NCBI RefSeq assembly: GCF_900105125.1
Contig: NZ_LT629750.1
Location: forward strand, 4,092,001-4,156,000
DNA: 64,000 nucleotides
From: Bradyrhizobium canariense
GTDB lineage: Bacteria > Pseudomonadota > Alphaproteobacteria > Rhizobiales > Xanthobacteraceae
Direction of reading: 5' to 3'
The notes under the pieces: model-generated
Told to the model about the DNA's origin: nothing
Database searches by the model: none
Seen by the model: only the letters and a program-made list of their open reading frames with translations
Made by a program: the position numbers and the translations under genes
In this document: positions 35,426 to 45,186 of the stretch, piece after piece
How the letters are laid out: each line of letters opens with the position of its first letter
Numbering within the stretch: the first letter of the stretch is position 1

Positions 35426-36597
35426 GAACGATCTCCCGAAAACAATCGAACCAGTTTCGGCGCGATCTGATTGAGCGGCAGAACGGCCGCGCAAATCCCC
35501 GCATTCGCGGCCGCGCCGGGCATTCCCCACACCACGCTCGTCGCTTCGTCCTGTGCAATCACGCTGCCGCCGGCAGTCACGATATCCTTGCCGCCCCGCA
35601 TGCCGTCCGAACCCATGCCGGTCAGCACGAGCGCCAGAATTCCGCTCTGCCAGACATCGATCGCGGAGGTGAACAATGGATCGACGGCGGGTTTACAGAA
35701 ATTAACTGGCGGACCGTCGTCGAGAGCTATGGCAACCTCAGCGCCGTGACGGACGACGCGCATATGGCGTCCTCCCGGCGCGAGATAGATCGTGCCGGCC
35801 CTGACGATCTCGCCATCAATCGCTTCATGCGCCGGCCGGTGGCTGGAGCGCGCAAGATGCTCTGCAAGAATTGTCGTGAAGGTCGGCGGCATATGTTGCG
35901 TGATAAGCACCGGAAAACGATCGATGACAGGACCGATATCGGCGACCAGCGTCATCAGTGCCTGCGGCCCACCCGTCGATGAACCGATCAGGAGCGCGCG
36001 CGGCGCGTGCGTGCTGAAGGCGCGGCGGATCAGTTGCGGCTGCGCAACCGGAGCTGGCTGTGGCCGCAGCGAGAATTCACGCGACCGTTCGAAGGCTGGC
36101 GTCGAAGAAGGTGCAAGGGAAGGACTTGCCGGAGCCGGACGACGAACTTTGGCGCCGAGAGAGCGAATCTTCTGAATGAGATCGTGATGGAAAATCTCGG
36201 CGGCAGACGCTTCGCGGGTGCTCTCGGGCTTTGGGATGTAGTCTGACGCGCCAAGCGATAGCGCCTTGAAGCTGATCTCCGCGTTACGGCGGGTCAGAGT
36301 CGAGGCCATGATGATGATGAGGTTGCGCTTCTTTGCCAGCAACCGAGGCAATGCGGAAATGCCGTCGAGTTCCGGCATTTCGATATCGAGCACGGCGACG
36401 TCGGGATTGATGCGTTCAAGCTGATTGACGGCGTCAAGACCGGTACGCAGCGATGCCGCCACCATCATATCCGGTTCGGATCCGATCCAGCGGGAGATTA
36501 GGCCTCTGATAACGACGGAGTCATCGACTACCATCACCCGCAGCGGATCTTGCCGCACCGCATTCGAGGTCAAAACACTTGTCAACGCAATACTCAT
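35422..36597 (-). CDS. cheB: chemotaxis response regulator methylesterase CheB
   Basis: A 391-residue two-domain protein. The receiver carries VVDDS (about 24-28) and the phosphorylation site Asp71 ([13 protein letters not shown]). A Pro/Ala-rich linker (about 152-195) joins the methylesterase domain with triad Ser207 (IGSSTGG), His235 (TQHMPP) and Asp331 ([10 protein letters not shown]). It removes methyl groups from chemoreceptors when phosphorylated by CheA. The stop overlaps the GTG of cheR. Confidence 0.96.
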   Translation of the reverse strand: MSIALTSVLTSNAVRQDPLRVMVVDDSVVIRGLISRWIGSEPDMMVAASLRTGLDAVNQLERINPDVAVLDIEMPELDGISALPRLLAKKRNLIIIMASTLTRRNAEISFKALSLGASDYIPKPESTREASAAEIFHHDLIQKIRSLGAKVRRPAPASPSLAPSSTPAFERSREFSLRPQPAPVAQPQLIRRAFSTHAPRALLIGSSTGGPQALMTLVADIGPVIDRFPVLITQHMPPTFTTILAEHLARSSHRPAHEAIDGEIVRAGTIYLAPGGRHMRVVRHGAEVAIALDDGPPVNFCKPAVDPLFTSAIDVWQSGILALVLTGMGSDGMRGGKDIVTAGGSVIAQDEATSVVWGMPGAAANAGICAAVLPLNQIAPKLVRLFSGDRS

Positions 36598-36674
36598 TAC
36601 TCACCGGTACAGCTCAAGCGGCACGACGGAAACAACAACGCCGAAGGCCGTCAGCCGCCGGACAAGATGCAAGA

Positions 36675-37040
36675 TCAGATAAGGCCGACTTCCTGGAACT
36701 TGGCGGTGACGATGTCCTTGTCGAACGGTTTCATGATGTATTCGTTGGCGCCGGCATGAAGCGCGCGCGCGATGTGCGCGACATCGTTTTCGGTGGTGCA
36801 GAACACCACCTTGGGGCGGTCGCCGCCGGGCATGCGGCGGAGATTGCCAAGGAATTCGTAGCCGTCCATCACGGGCATGTTCCAGTCGAGCAGGATCGCC
36901 TCGGGCAATCCATGCCTGCAGGCTTCCAATGCCTTCTCGCCGTCCTCGGCTTCCACGATCTGGAAGTCCAGTCCTTCGAGGATGCGCCTTGCGACCTTGC
37001 GGATGACGCTTGAATCATCGACCACCAGACATGTTTTCAT
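36675..37040 (-). CDS. cheY: chemotaxis response regulator CheY
   Basis: A 121-residue stand-alone receiver: VVDDSS with acidic pair Asp8-Asp9, phosphorylation site Asp52 (ILLDWNMPVMDG), and Lys104 in MKPF. The sequence is the CheY type found between cheW and cheB in this alphaproteobacterial cluster. Phospho-CheY binds the flagellar switch. The gaps to cheW and cheB are about 78 bp each. Confidence 0.94.
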   Translation of the reverse strand: MKTCLVVDDSSVIRKVARRILEGLDFQIVEAEDGEKALEACRHGLPEAILLDWNMPVMDGYEFLGNLRRMPGGDRPKVVFCTTENDVAHIARALHAGANEYIMKPFDKDIVTAKFQEVGLI

Positions 37041-37118
37041 TTTGGCCTCTGCTTCTTCAAGTATGAGGAAAGGGACGTTTCCATTACGGCTCGGTGAACG
37101 CCACGTTCTGCGGTTGGT

Positions 37119-37586
37119 TTAGGCCGCCAGCTGCGCCGGCGCGATTTCGAGGACACGATCGACGTCGAGGACGACCATGAGCTGGCCGTCGAGGCGATGG
37201 ACGCCGCCGGCGAGCTTGGCCATGCGGGGATCGAGGTTGACGGGGTTTTCCTCGCGGCCATCGTCGGGCAGCGTCAGCACCTCGCCGATCTGGTCGATCA
37301 GGAGGCCATAGGATTCGCCACGCAGGTCGACACCGACCGCCATCGGCGGCTTGCCATCGTCGTTCTTCGGCAACCCTAAGCGGGCGCGCATGTCGATCAC
37401 GGTGACGATGCGGCCGCGCAGGTTGAGCACGCCGGCGATCTCGTTGGGCGACAACGGCACCCGGGTCAGCCGCTCCGGCATGAACACGTCCTGCACGCGC
37501 GAGATCGGCAGCCCGAACAGCTGGCCGCCGATCACGGCAGTGACATATTCAGCGACGGCGGTCTGGGTGGTCTGGGTCTTGGTCAT
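37119..37586 (-). CDS. cheW: chemotaxis coupling protein CheW
   Basis: A 155-residue CheW-fold adaptor that links receptors to CheA. It shows VTAVIGGQLFGLPISRVQDVF, EIAGVLNLRGRIVTVIDMRARLG and SYGLLIDQIGEVLTLP. An ATG at 37601 overlaps the cheA stop in an ATGA, but GGAG sits ideally before the ATG at 37586 (MTKTQTTQT), which I take as the start. Product length is typical. Confidence 0.95.
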   Translation of the reverse strand: MTKTQTTQTAVAEYVTAVIGGQLFGLPISRVQDVFMPERLTRVPLSPNEIAGVLNLRGRIVTVIDMRARLGLPKNDDGKPPMAVGVDLRGESYGLLIDQIGEVLTLPDDGREENPVNLDPRMAKLAGGVHRLDGQLMVVLDVDRVLEIAPAQLAA

Positions 37587-37597
37587 GCTGGTCTCCA

Positions 37598-40321
37598 TCA
37601 TGCCGCCCGGTTCAGTTCGGCGGTCTGTTCCTTCAGCGCCGCGATCAGGCCGGGGCGGTCAAACTTGGCGACATAATCGTGGAAGCCGGCGAGGCGCCCG
37701 CGCTCTATCGCCGCCGGCGACACCACCGAGGACAGCGCGATGATCGGCATGGTGCCAAAATGCTGATCGGAGCGGATCGTCTCGGCGAACTCGAACCCGT
37801 TCATGTCGGGCATCTCGATGTCGGTCAGCACCACGTCGAACACCTGACCCGAACGCAGCGCCGCCAGCCCCTCCTGGGCATTGGGCGCCACCCGCACCCG
37901 GTAGCCCGCGGCTTTCAACACCGGCGCCAGCATGTTGCGGAAGAACGCGCTATCGTCGACCAGCAGCACCGATTGCGAGCTTGCCGAGGGGCGCATCTCC
38001 TTGCGGGAGAACCAGTCGGCGAACGCCATCGGCAGGAAGTGGCCGACGTCGATCACTTCGGTGGCCTGGCCCTTGATCACGGCCGAGCCCAGAATGCCCT
38101 CCTGGTTGCCGGCGACCTCGATGTTGAGCCGCTCCTCGACGATGTCGATGATCTCGTCGACCACGAGCCCCATCGAGCGGCCATCATCGGCGAACACCAG
38201 GATCGGCTGTGCGCCCGAGGTCTGGACATTGACGCCGGCCATCTGCACCAGCGGCATCAGCTGGTCGCGATACTGCACCATGTAGCGGCCGTTGGAGAGT
38301 TCGATCTTGTCGGTGGTGATCTCTTCCAGCCGTGTCACCAGCCCGAGCGGCACCGCCTTCGGCTGGTTGGAGCCGGCGCGGAACACCAACAGCGATGTCA
38401 GCTGTTCGGCGGCGGAGGCGCGCGAGGCCGCGTTCTCGTCGGCTATCTCGTGCGAGGCGGCAACCGATGTCCCCAGCGCCTTGGCGACGCCATTGGGATC
38501 GATGATCATGATGACCGCGCCGTCGCCCAGAATGGTGTTGCCGGAGAACATGTCGATGTGACGCAGCTTGGTCGACATCGGCTTGACCACGATTTCCTCG
38601 GTGTGGAACACGCCGTCGACCACGATGCCGAAGGTCTGGCTGCCGACCTGGGTGACCACGATGAAGCCATTCTCCGGATCGGAGGAGGAGCCGTCGTCGG
38701 TCTTGAGCAGCTTCTTCAGATGCACCAGCGGCAACAGCTTGTTGCGCAGCCGCAGCACCGCGGTGTCCTTGATGCGCTCGATGCGGTGCTCGGAATTGGC
38801 GCGCGCCCGCACCAGTTCGACCACCGACAGCTGCGGGATCGCAAAGCGGTCGCCGGCGGCCTCCACGATCAGCGCCGAGACGATGGCGAGCGTGAGCGGG
38901 ATCTTGATGGTGACGCTGGAACCCTCACCGGCCACCGACTTGACGTCGATGGTGCCGCCGATCTGGTCGATATTGGTGCGCACCACGTCCATGCCGACGC
39001 CACGGCCGGACACGCTGGTGACAGCGGCTGCGGTCGAGAAGCCCGGCGCAAAGATGAACTTGTGGACCTGCGCTTCCGTCATCTTCTCCAGCTCGGCCTC
39101 GCTGACGAGGCCGTTGGAGACCGCCTTGGCCTTGATCCGCTCGGTGTTGAGCCCGCGGCCATTGTCGGCGATGCAGATGATGATGTGGCCGCCCTCATGA
39201 TAGGCGGATAAACGAATGGTGCCCTGCTCCGGCTTGCCCGCGGCCAGCCGCTCGGCCGGCGTCTCCAGCCCGTGATCGGCCGAGTTGCGCACCATATGGG
39301 TGAGCGGGTCCTTGATCAGGTCGAGCACCTGGCGATCGAGCTCGGTGTCGGCGCCGTGCATCTCCAGCTCGATCTGCTTGTGCAGTTCGCCCGACAGGTC
39401 GCGCACGATTCTTGGCAGCTTCTGCCAGGCATTGCCGATCGGCTGCATCCGCGTCTTCATGACGCCTTCCTGCAGTTCCGCCGTGACGTTCGACAGCCGC
39501 TGCAACGGCACCTTGAACTCGGTATCCTCGTTGCGCCTGGAGATCTCCAGAAGCTGATTGCGGGTCAGAACCAGTTCCGACACCATCGTCATCAGATGTT
39601 CCAGCGTATCCACATTGACGCGGATCGACTGGTTGGCGACCTTGTCGGTCTCCTGCATCTCGACTTCGGGGCCGGCTTTCTTCGCGGCCGGTTTCGCCTC
39701 TTTCTTGGGGGAAGCGGCGATAGGCGCGGGTTCGGGCTCAGGCGATGGCGCCAGCGGGGCTGCCATTTCGGTCTCGGTCTCGCGGAAGGCGCGCTCCAGA
39801 TCGTCCAGCGAAACCTCGCCGGGACGAAGTTGACGCTCTAACGTCTGCACCACCAGCGTGCCTTGCGCCACGACCGGCGCGGCAACCTCGACAGGTGCAG
39901 GTGCGGCTGCGATCGGTGCGGCAGGCGCAACGGGTTGAGCCTGCGCGCCGTGCTCGGCCATCTCATGCAGTTGGACGATCAGGTCCTGGTCGTTGCCCTC
40001 GGGCTCCGCCTCGGTTGCTTCCAGCCGGGAGAGGATTTCCTTGATGCGGTCGATGCTGGCCAGGATCAGGCTGACCGCCTCCCCCGTCACCGCCATGCCG
40101 TCGCGGAATTTCCCCATCAAGGTCTCGCCGGCATGCGCCAGCGCTTCCAGACGTGGCAGGCCCAGAAAGCCGCACGTCCCCTTGATCGTGTGCACCAGCC
40201 GGAAAATGTTATCCAGAATCTTCGCGTTGTTCGGATCTTGCTCGAACCGCACCAGTTGATTGTCGACCGTGTCCAGGCTTTCACTGGTCTCAGTCAAAAA
40301 CTCACGCAACAAATCATCCAT
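37598..40321 (-). CDS. cheA: hybrid chemotaxis histidine kinase CheA with C-terminal receiver
   Basis: A 907-residue multidomain kinase. Domain order: HPt with His44 (LVHTIKGTCGFLG), a Pro/Ala-rich P2-like linker (about 125-240), dimerisation helices, HATPase with N box near 340-350 (HMVRNSADHGLE), G1 near 387 (ADNGRGL) and G2 near 440 (GRGVGMDVV), a first CheW-like domain (about 478-620), a second CheW-like domain (about 640-775), and a receiver at about 780-905 with Asp near 830 (VVLTDIEMPD). The extra CheW domain and fused receiver distinguish it from enteric CheA. The start is the ATG at 40321 (MDDLLREFL). First gene of the che operon. Confidence 0.96.
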   Translation of the reverse strand: MDDLLREFLTETSESLDTVDNQLVRFEQDPNNAKILDNIFRLVHTIKGTCGFLGLPRLEALAHAGETLMGKFRDGMAVTGEAVSLILASIDRIKEILSRLEATEAEPEGNDQDLIVQLHEMAEHGAQAQPVAPAAPIAAAPAPVEVAAPVVAQGTLVVQTLERQLRPGEVSLDDLERAFRETETEMAAPLAPSPEPEPAPIAASPKKEAKPAAKKAGPEVEMQETDKVANQSIRVNVDTLEHLMTMVSELVLTRNQLLEISRRNEDTEFKVPLQRLSNVTAELQEGVMKTRMQPIGNAWQKLPRIVRDLSGELHKQIELEMHGADTELDRQVLDLIKDPLTHMVRNSADHGLETPAERLAAGKPEQGTIRLSAYHEGGHIIICIADNGRGLNTERIKAKAVSNGLVSEAELEKMTEAQVHKFIFAPGFSTAAAVTSVSGRGVGMDVVRTNIDQIGGTIDVKSVAGEGSSVTIKIPLTLAIVSALIVEAAGDRFAIPQLSVVELVRARANSEHRIERIKDTAVLRLRNKLLPLVHLKKLLKTDDGSSSDPENGFIVVTQVGSQTFGIVVDGVFHTEEIVVKPMSTKLRHIDMFSGNTILGDGAVIMIIDPNGVAKALGTSVAASHEIADENAASRASAAEQLTSLLVFRAGSNQPKAVPLGLVTRLEEITTDKIELSNGRYMVQYRDQLMPLVQMAGVNVQTSGAQPILVFADDGRSMGLVVDEIIDIVEERLNIEVAGNQEGILGSAVIKGQATEVIDVGHFLPMAFADWFSRKEMRPSASSQSVLLVDDSAFFRNMLAPVLKAAGYRVRVAPNAQEGLAALRSGQVFDVVLTDIEMPDMNGFEFAETIRSDQHFGTMPIIALSSVVSPAAIERGRLAGFHDYVAKFDRPGLIAALKEQTAELNRAA

Positions 40322-40476
40322 GAAACCGACCCTAGAACGCACGAGCGCGCCACTTCGACACGCCTTTCGGAGTTTGGTCAGCTTCTATGCAAAGCGTTTA
40401 ATATTGGTTGAGTATTCGGAAAAGAACGCTCTCAACAAAGAGATAAGGGCGCATCATGCAATCCGGGGCCCTGCGG

Positions 40477-40491
40477 TAAACCGTTAATTAA
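40477..40491. promoter_or_regulatory. candidate CtrA box upstream of cheA
   Basis: TAAA-CCGTTAA-TTAA fits the TTAA-N7-TTAA spacing with one mismatch. It lies about 156 bp upstream of the cheA start and just past the chpT stop. Together with the boxes at flhA and fliI/ctrA it suggests shared CtrA control, though a single degenerate site in AT-rich DNA is weak evidence. Confidence 0.35.
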
Positions 40492-40516
40492 CCATACCCG
40501 ACGCGCGAAGCACCTC

Positions 40517-41164
40517 TTAGGAGGCGGTTGCGACGATCGAATCACCTTCGGGCGCCAGTACCACCTTCAGTCCGCAAGCCTCGGCCAGCAGCCGCGTATA
40601 ATAAGGCTGCACCGCGTGCGCATCGACGCCGGAGGTCTGGCCCGAGCTCAGGAGATCGGCGATGTTTTGCGGCATGCGCGCATTTAGTCCGCTCGCCGCG
40701 ACGCGAAAGCCCATCGCCTCGCCCTCGCCGATTGAATCGACCGTGATGACTCCGCCGCGCGGAATGGTCTGTTGCGCAATCACCAGCATATTCAGGAGCA
40801 GCTTGACCCGGTTCTTGGGAAGCAGCAGACGCGGCAAATTCCACGCGATCGTGGTCTTGCTGTCCTCCAGATGACCCCGCGCCATGTTTTGCGCGTCGCC
40901 GAGATCGATCTGCGCGCCGGCCGAGCCCGCAGCGCCGAACGCCAGACGGCAGAACTGCAAGCGTGCCGACGCGGTCTTGGCGCTCTTGCGAATCAGGTCG
41001 AGCGCAAACTCACGATCTTCCGGTTTGGGATCATCGTCGAGGACCTCAAGCCCGTTGACGATGGCGCCGACCGGACTGATGAGATCGTGGCAAACCCGCG
41101 AACACAACAGCGCCGCCAGTTCAAGGGCGTCAGGAGCGGGACCGGGAGACGATGTGCCAGACAT
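40517..41164 (-). CDS. chpT: histidine phosphotransferase ChpT
   Basis: A 215-residue protein with the dimerisation-and-phosphotransfer segment ELAALLCSRVCHDLISPVGAIVNGLEVL; His26 is the expected phosphate carrier. The C-terminal half is a degenerate HATPase-like fold. In alphaproteobacteria ChpT passes phosphate from CckA to CtrA and CpdR. Its location directly upstream of the cheA operon and near ctrA ties the cell-cycle relay to the motility genes in this window. Confidence 0.94.
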   Translation of the reverse strand: MSGTSSPGPAPDALELAALLCSRVCHDLISPVGAIVNGLEVLDDDPKPEDREFALDLIRKSAKTASARLQFCRLAFGAAGSAGAQIDLGDAQNMARGHLEDSKTTIAWNLPRLLLPKNRVKLLLNMLVIAQQTIPRGGVITVDSIGEGEAMGFRVAASGLNARMPQNIADLLSSGQTSGVDAHAVQPYYTRLLAEACGLKVVLAPEGDSIVATAS

Positions 41165-41371
41165 AAGATATTCCCCGAGATCTGCGACAGGCGCGGACCA
41201 ACGCGAATCACGCCTGTCCGCTGGCTTGATACACTGGGGACAAGTGTGGTGCCAACAAGGGGGCAGCCGGTCCGACGCTGCTTGCGGTCCTTTTCGCCGT
41301 CAGGACGGTTTCCGCGTACCTGTTGCGAAGAGGAACATGTAGGTATGACAGTCAGCTTGTGAGGCCCGCCC

Positions 41372-42205
41372 ATGAATGAGGCACGTTTGTCAGTACCCAT
41401 AATCGAGCGCGATAGCGCGGCCGCGCTGATGGAGCCCTTGACTGATCTCGTGGTCCGGGCCGGCGCCGCCATTCTCGCAGTCGACCGTCTTGCCATGAAA
41501 ATCGACGGCAAGCAGGACGGATCACCGGTGACGGAAGCGGATCTGGCCGCGGACCGGATCATCGGCGAGGGTCTGGCCTGGCTCGTGCCAGCCGTTCCGG
41601 CGATCTCGGAGGAGCGCGTTCATCTGGCAAAACCGCCTTATCGCGGCAGTTTCTTTCTGATCGACCCGCTGGACGGCACCAAGGAATATGTCGCGGGCCG
41701 CGACGAGTTCACCGTCAATCTCGCGCTGGTCACGAACGGAACGCCGCTGTTGGGCATTATCGGCGCGCCGGCGCTCGGATTGATATGGCGCGGCCTGGTG
41801 GGACAAGGCGCCGAACGGCTGACGATAACCGATTCATCGAGACGGGCGGCCGTGGCGATCCACACCCGCCGCGCCCCGGCTCCGGCTGCCCCGTGGATCG
41901 CGGCTGTCAGCCGCTCACATGGAGACGCCAGGACCGAAGCCTTCATTGCAAGCAGGCCCGGCGCCACCCGGCTGGCGCTCGGTTCGGCGGTCAAATTCGG
42001 CCGCCTGGCGGAGGGCAGCGCCGACATTTATCCGCGCCTTGCTCCGACCAGCGAATGGGATATCGCGGCCGGTCACGCAATCGTCACCGCGGCCGGTGGC
42101 AAGATCACCGGTGAACAAGGCGGGGAGCTGAAGTTCGGCCTGGGCCGCGAAGACTTCATCGTGCCGGAGTTCATTGCCTGGGGCGATCCTGCAGCTGCGC
42201 GCTGA
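41372..42205 (+). CDS. cysQ: 3'(2'),5'-bisphosphate nucleotidase CysQ
   Basis: A 277-residue member of the inositol monophosphatase superfamily. Metal-binding motifs are visible: Glu-Glu in AISEER, Asp98-Pro-Leu-Asp101-Gly-Thr in LIDPLDGTKEY, and the C-terminal SEWDIAAGHAIV. CysQ removes PAP left by sulfate assimilation. The frame carries a short N-terminal extension before PLTDLVVRAG, so a later start is possible. It appears monocistronic and converges on the YHS gene. Confidence 0.92.
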   Translation: MNEARLSVPIIERDSAAALMEPLTDLVVRAGAAILAVDRLAMKIDGKQDGSPVTEADLAADRIIGEGLAWLVPAVPAISEERVHLAKPPYRGSFFLIDPLDGTKEYVAGRDEFTVNLALVTNGTPLLGIIGAPALGLIWRGLVGQGAERLTITDSSRRAAVAIHTRRAPAPAAPWIAAVSRSHGDARTEAFIASRPGATRLALGSAVKFGRLAEGSADIYPRLAPTSEWDIAAGHAIVTAAGGKITGEQGGELKFGLGREDFIVPEFIAWGDPAAAR

Positions 42206-42269
42206 ATGATCTCTCCCGAGAGCAGGTTTCCGCCTTGCGCTACGCGGCATTCCGGGTTGGGACCATACT

Positions 42270-42785
42270 CTATTGCGCCAGCGTCCGCTCAAGCTCCGGC
42301 CAGCGCGGGTTCGCATTCCGCAGCACGCGCGCAGGATCGGCAGCAAAGGCGTCGCGAGCTTCCTTGCGGCTGAACAGATAGAGCCGCTGCCCCGACACCA
42401 GCCAGAAGCGGGGGTTGCCGGCCACCGTGACGCCGCGCGCGACGTCGATCGGGTCGTATCCGCCGAACTGGGGGCCGTAAATATCAGGATGGGCGACAAA
42501 GGAGGCGCGATTGCCTTCGTTGCGGAAACGCCAGACCGCGCCGGCCTCGGAAGCCTCGAATTGCTCACTGCCGAGCTCGGCTTTGGCGTCGGCGAAATAA
42601 GCAACGGGGTCGAAGCCCTCGATGGCGAGACCAGAGAAACGGTTCACGACCACCCGTTCGGTGGTCGAGGCCCGCGCCGCAAACGGTAGGACAGCCTGTA
42701 TGCCCAGTAAGGTGATAAAGGCAATTCCGAGGCGCCACCCGTTTCTTTCTTGCCGCTCTGCCGTCATAGTTGATGCCGATAACAT
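42270..42785 (-). CDS. YHS domain-containing secreted protein
   Basis: About 171 residues: an N-terminal signal or anchor helix (LGIAFITLLGIQAVLPFAARA) and a YHS-like domain with GLAIEGFDPVAYFADAKAELGSEQFEASEAGAVWRFRNEGNRASFVAHPDIYGPQFGGYDP. YHS domains often accompany metal-handling proteins. The typical Cys ligands are absent here, so metal binding is doubtful. The start could be the ATG at 42785 or 42767; neither has a clear ribosome-binding site. It is divergent from eipA. Confidence 0.8.
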   Translation of the reverse strand: MLSASTMTAERQERNGWRLGIAFITLLGIQAVLPFAARASTTERVVVNRFSGLAIEGFDPVAYFADAKAELGSEQFEASEAGAVWRFRNEGNRASFVAHPDIYGPQFGGYDPIDVARGVTVAGNPRFWLVSGQRLYLFSRKEARDAFAADPARVLRNANPRWPELERTLAQ

Positions 42786-42877
42786 TCGAGTCGGGGGACA
42801 ATGGACGCAACCTAAAGCCGTGTTTGTTGGCGTCAGGTTAAGGTAGCGGACATGTTTCAATACCCAGGGGTTATTTC

Positions 42878-43495
42878 ATGACTTTCGCCTCTCGCCTTGC
42901 CGCGGCAACGCTTGCCGCGATGATGTGCTTGACCCTGCCCGCTTTCGCGCAGCAGCCAGGCCCTGGAGCCGAACCGCTCCCGCCTCCGCCGCCACGTCAG
43001 TCGGCAGGGCCGAACACCTATGGGTCGGACGAACTGGTGAACGCCGGACATCGGTTTTTCGGCAACGTCTCGCGCGGCCTCGCCTCCATTATCGAGCGCG
43101 CGGTGAGCCAATGGGGCCTGCCGAACGGCTACGTTCTGGGCGAGGAAGGCAGCGGCGCCTTTGTCGCGGGACTGCGATATGGCGAAGGCACGCTCTACAC
43201 CAAGAATGCCGGCGATCTGCGCGTCTACTGGCAAGGACCGTCGGTCGGCTTCGATTGGGGCGGCGACGGCGCGCGCACCATGACGCTGGTTTATAATCTT
43301 CCCGCCACCAACGCGATCTACCAACGCTTCGGCGGCATCGATGGCTCCGCCTATATCATCGGTGGCTTCGGAATGACGGCGCTCACCGCCAACAATATTG
43401 TGCTGGTGCCGATCCGCTCCGGCCTCGGCCTGCGCCTCGGCGCCAATATCGGCTATTTGAAATACACGCCGAGCGCGACCTGGAACCCGTTCTGA
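42878..43495 (+). CDS. eipA: DUF1134 envelope integrity protein EipA
   Basis: A 205-residue secreted protein: signal peptide (about 1-24, ending AFA), Pro-rich stretch, then the DUF1134 domain with YGSDELVNAGHRFFGNVSRGLASIIERAVSQWGLPNGYVLGEE and GDLRVYWQGPSVGFDWGGDGARTMTLVYNLP. DUF1134 is nearly universal in alphaproteobacteria. In Brucella the family member EipA is needed for envelope integrity and its promoter is linked to CtrA. Only 92 bp separate it from the divergent YHS gene. Confidence 0.9.
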   Translation: MTFASRLAAATLAAMMCLTLPAFAQQPGPGAEPLPPPPPRQSAGPNTYGSDELVNAGHRFFGNVSRGLASIIERAVSQWGLPNGYVLGEEGSGAFVAGLRYGEGTLYTKNAGDLRVYWQGPSVGFDWGGDGARTMTLVYNLPATNAIYQRFGGIDGSAYIIGGFGMTALTANNIVLVPIRSGLGLRLGANIGYLKYTPSATWNPF

Positions 43496-43658
43496 ACCGT
43501 TCGAGCCTGCGAACCCCGAAACGGGAACAGCTCTGGTTGCAGATTTACGTTAACGCCGCATTGGGCTGGCGTTTACCTTGCCCGGCGTGGCATTGTGATT
43601 AACGAAGAGTTTCCAACGCGGGAATCCGGCGGTTCTCGCAGGTTTCGCTACGCGTCGA

Positions 43659-43757
43659 GCACGATCCGGAAAAGTGGGAACCGGTTTTCCGAAAGATCAT
43701 GTTCAAACAAAGAGATGAGATCACGATCCGCTTCAGTCCAATCGGCTCATGATCTAA
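43659..43757. repeat. dispersed Rhizobiales repeat element
   Basis: GAGCACGATCCGGAAAAGTG, then GGGAACCGGTTTTCCGAAAGATCATG, then a second arm ending GGCTCATGATC. I recognise this as the widespread Rhizobiales intergenic repeat built from CCGGAAAAGTGG...CCGGTTTTCCG halves. It lies directly upstream of the coiled-coil gene and probably falls in its 5' untranslated region. Confidence 0.75.
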
Positions 43758-43772
43758 TGAGGAGTTTCGTCC

Positions 43773-45065
43773 ATGGTCGAACCGATCATGTATCTGGCGA
43801 TCGGTTTTCTGGTCTCGATGCTGTGCGGACTGATGATCGTACCGCTGGTTCATAACCGGGCGGTGCGGCTGACGACGCGGCGCATGGAGGCGGCAACGCC
43901 GCTGTCGATGGCTGAAATCCAGGCCGACAAGGACCAGCTGCGCGCGGAATTCGCAATGTCGGCGCGACGGCTCGAGATGAACGTCGACCAACTCAAGAAC
44001 AAGACCACCAGCCAGCTCGCCGAACTCGGCAAGAAGACCGACGCGATCAATCGCATGAAGCTCGAGCTTGGCGAAAAGAACGCCACGATTTTTTCGCTCG
44101 AGGCACGCGAGAAGGCGGTCAAGGAACAGCTGCGGGCGACCGAAGAGGAATTTGCCGCCAAAACGCAGGCGCTGCGCGGCGCCGAGCAGGCCCTCACCGA
44201 CAAGCAAAGCGAGCTTGCCAAGATCAATGCCGAATTATCCGACCGTTCGATGACGGCGGAGAGCCGACAGGTCGAACTGGTCGCGGTGCGCACCCAGATC
44301 GATGAACTCAAGAACCGCGTTGGCGACGCCGAGAAGGATTTTGCCACGACCCAGGCGCGGCTCGCCCAGGAGCGCGGCGAATCCGAGAGCGCGACGCGCG
44401 AACTTTCTGAAGCCCGCAGCCGCGTCGAGAATCTGAGCCAGCGTGTTACCGATCTCGACCGTCAGCTGATCGTCCAGGTCAAGGAAGCCGAGATGCTCGG
44501 CAACCGTGTCACCGACCTGGAATCGCGCCTTGCCACTCAGGGCAAGCTGCTCGCCGAGCGCGATTACGAGAACAATCAGCTGCGCCAGCTGAATGCAGCA
44601 GCCGAACGCACCGCCAAGGAATTACGCGACGAAATCGCCGCCACCAATGGCGGCAAAGCGCCGGCGATCGAGAAGCTGCGCACCGAAAAGGCGGCGGTCG
44701 AGGAACAGCTTCGCCTTGCGCGCGACGAACGCTCCAAGCTGCAGCGCGACATCAACGCGATCCAGCAGCAGGCTGAAAGTTCCTGGGCGACCGAGCGCAT
44801 GGAAAACGCGCTGCTACGTGAACGGATCAATGACATCGCCGCTGAAGTCGCCAAACTGGCGATGACGCTGGAGGGACCGAATTCGGCAATCGAAGCCATG
44901 CTGGCCGGCGAACCGGCGATCCCGGCAAAGACCGCAAAGACCTCTAACGGCGTTGCGGCCAACGGCGCTGCCGCCAATGGCAGCATTCCGGAGGGCGGCA
45001 CGCTCGCCGAACGGATCCGGGCGCTGCAATCCCACGCCTCCCGCGCCCGCCAACAGGGGGCATGA
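43773..45065 (+). CDS. membrane-anchored long coiled-coil protein
   Basis: A 430-residue protein: one N-terminal membrane helix (YLAIGFLVSMLCGLMIVPLV), then about 330 residues of almost unbroken coiled coil rich in Glu, Lys, Arg and Gln, and an Ala/Asn-rich flexible tail. It matches a conserved but uncharacterised Rhizobiales protein. The architecture suggests a structural or scaffolding role at the inner membrane. GAGG precedes the ATG. It is followed by tRNA-Val. Confidence 0.85.
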   Translation: MVEPIMYLAIGFLVSMLCGLMIVPLVHNRAVRLTTRRMEAATPLSMAEIQADKDQLRAEFAMSARRLEMNVDQLKNKTTSQLAELGKKTDAINRMKLELGEKNATIFSLEAREKAVKEQLRATEEEFAAKTQALRGAEQALTDKQSELAKINAELSDRSMTAESRQVELVAVRTQIDELKNRVGDAEKDFATTQARLAQERGESESATRELSEARSRVENLSQRVTDLDRQLIVQVKEAEMLGNRVTDLESRLATQGKLLAERDYENNQLRQLNAAAERTAKELRDEIAATNGGKAPAIEKLRTEKAAVEEQLRLARDERSKLQRDINAIQQQAESSWATERMENALLRERINDIAAEVAKLAMTLEGPNSAIEAMLAGEPAIPAKTAKTSNGVAANGAAANGSIPEGGTLAERIRALQSHASRARQQGA

Positions 45066-45186
45066 GCACATAGAGACCGACGGGTTTGGCTTGACACCCC
45101 CGCCCCGCACTTCGTAAATCGCGGTCTCTGACAGCCTGCACGATCCGACTAAAGCCGTTTACGGGTTTGGCGTGCAGGAAATTCCC

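Noticed and set aside
37679..39211. A 510-codon plus-strand frame opposite cheA
   Set aside because: Shadow of cheA with biased His/Asp/Arg composition; no ribosome-binding site or homology.
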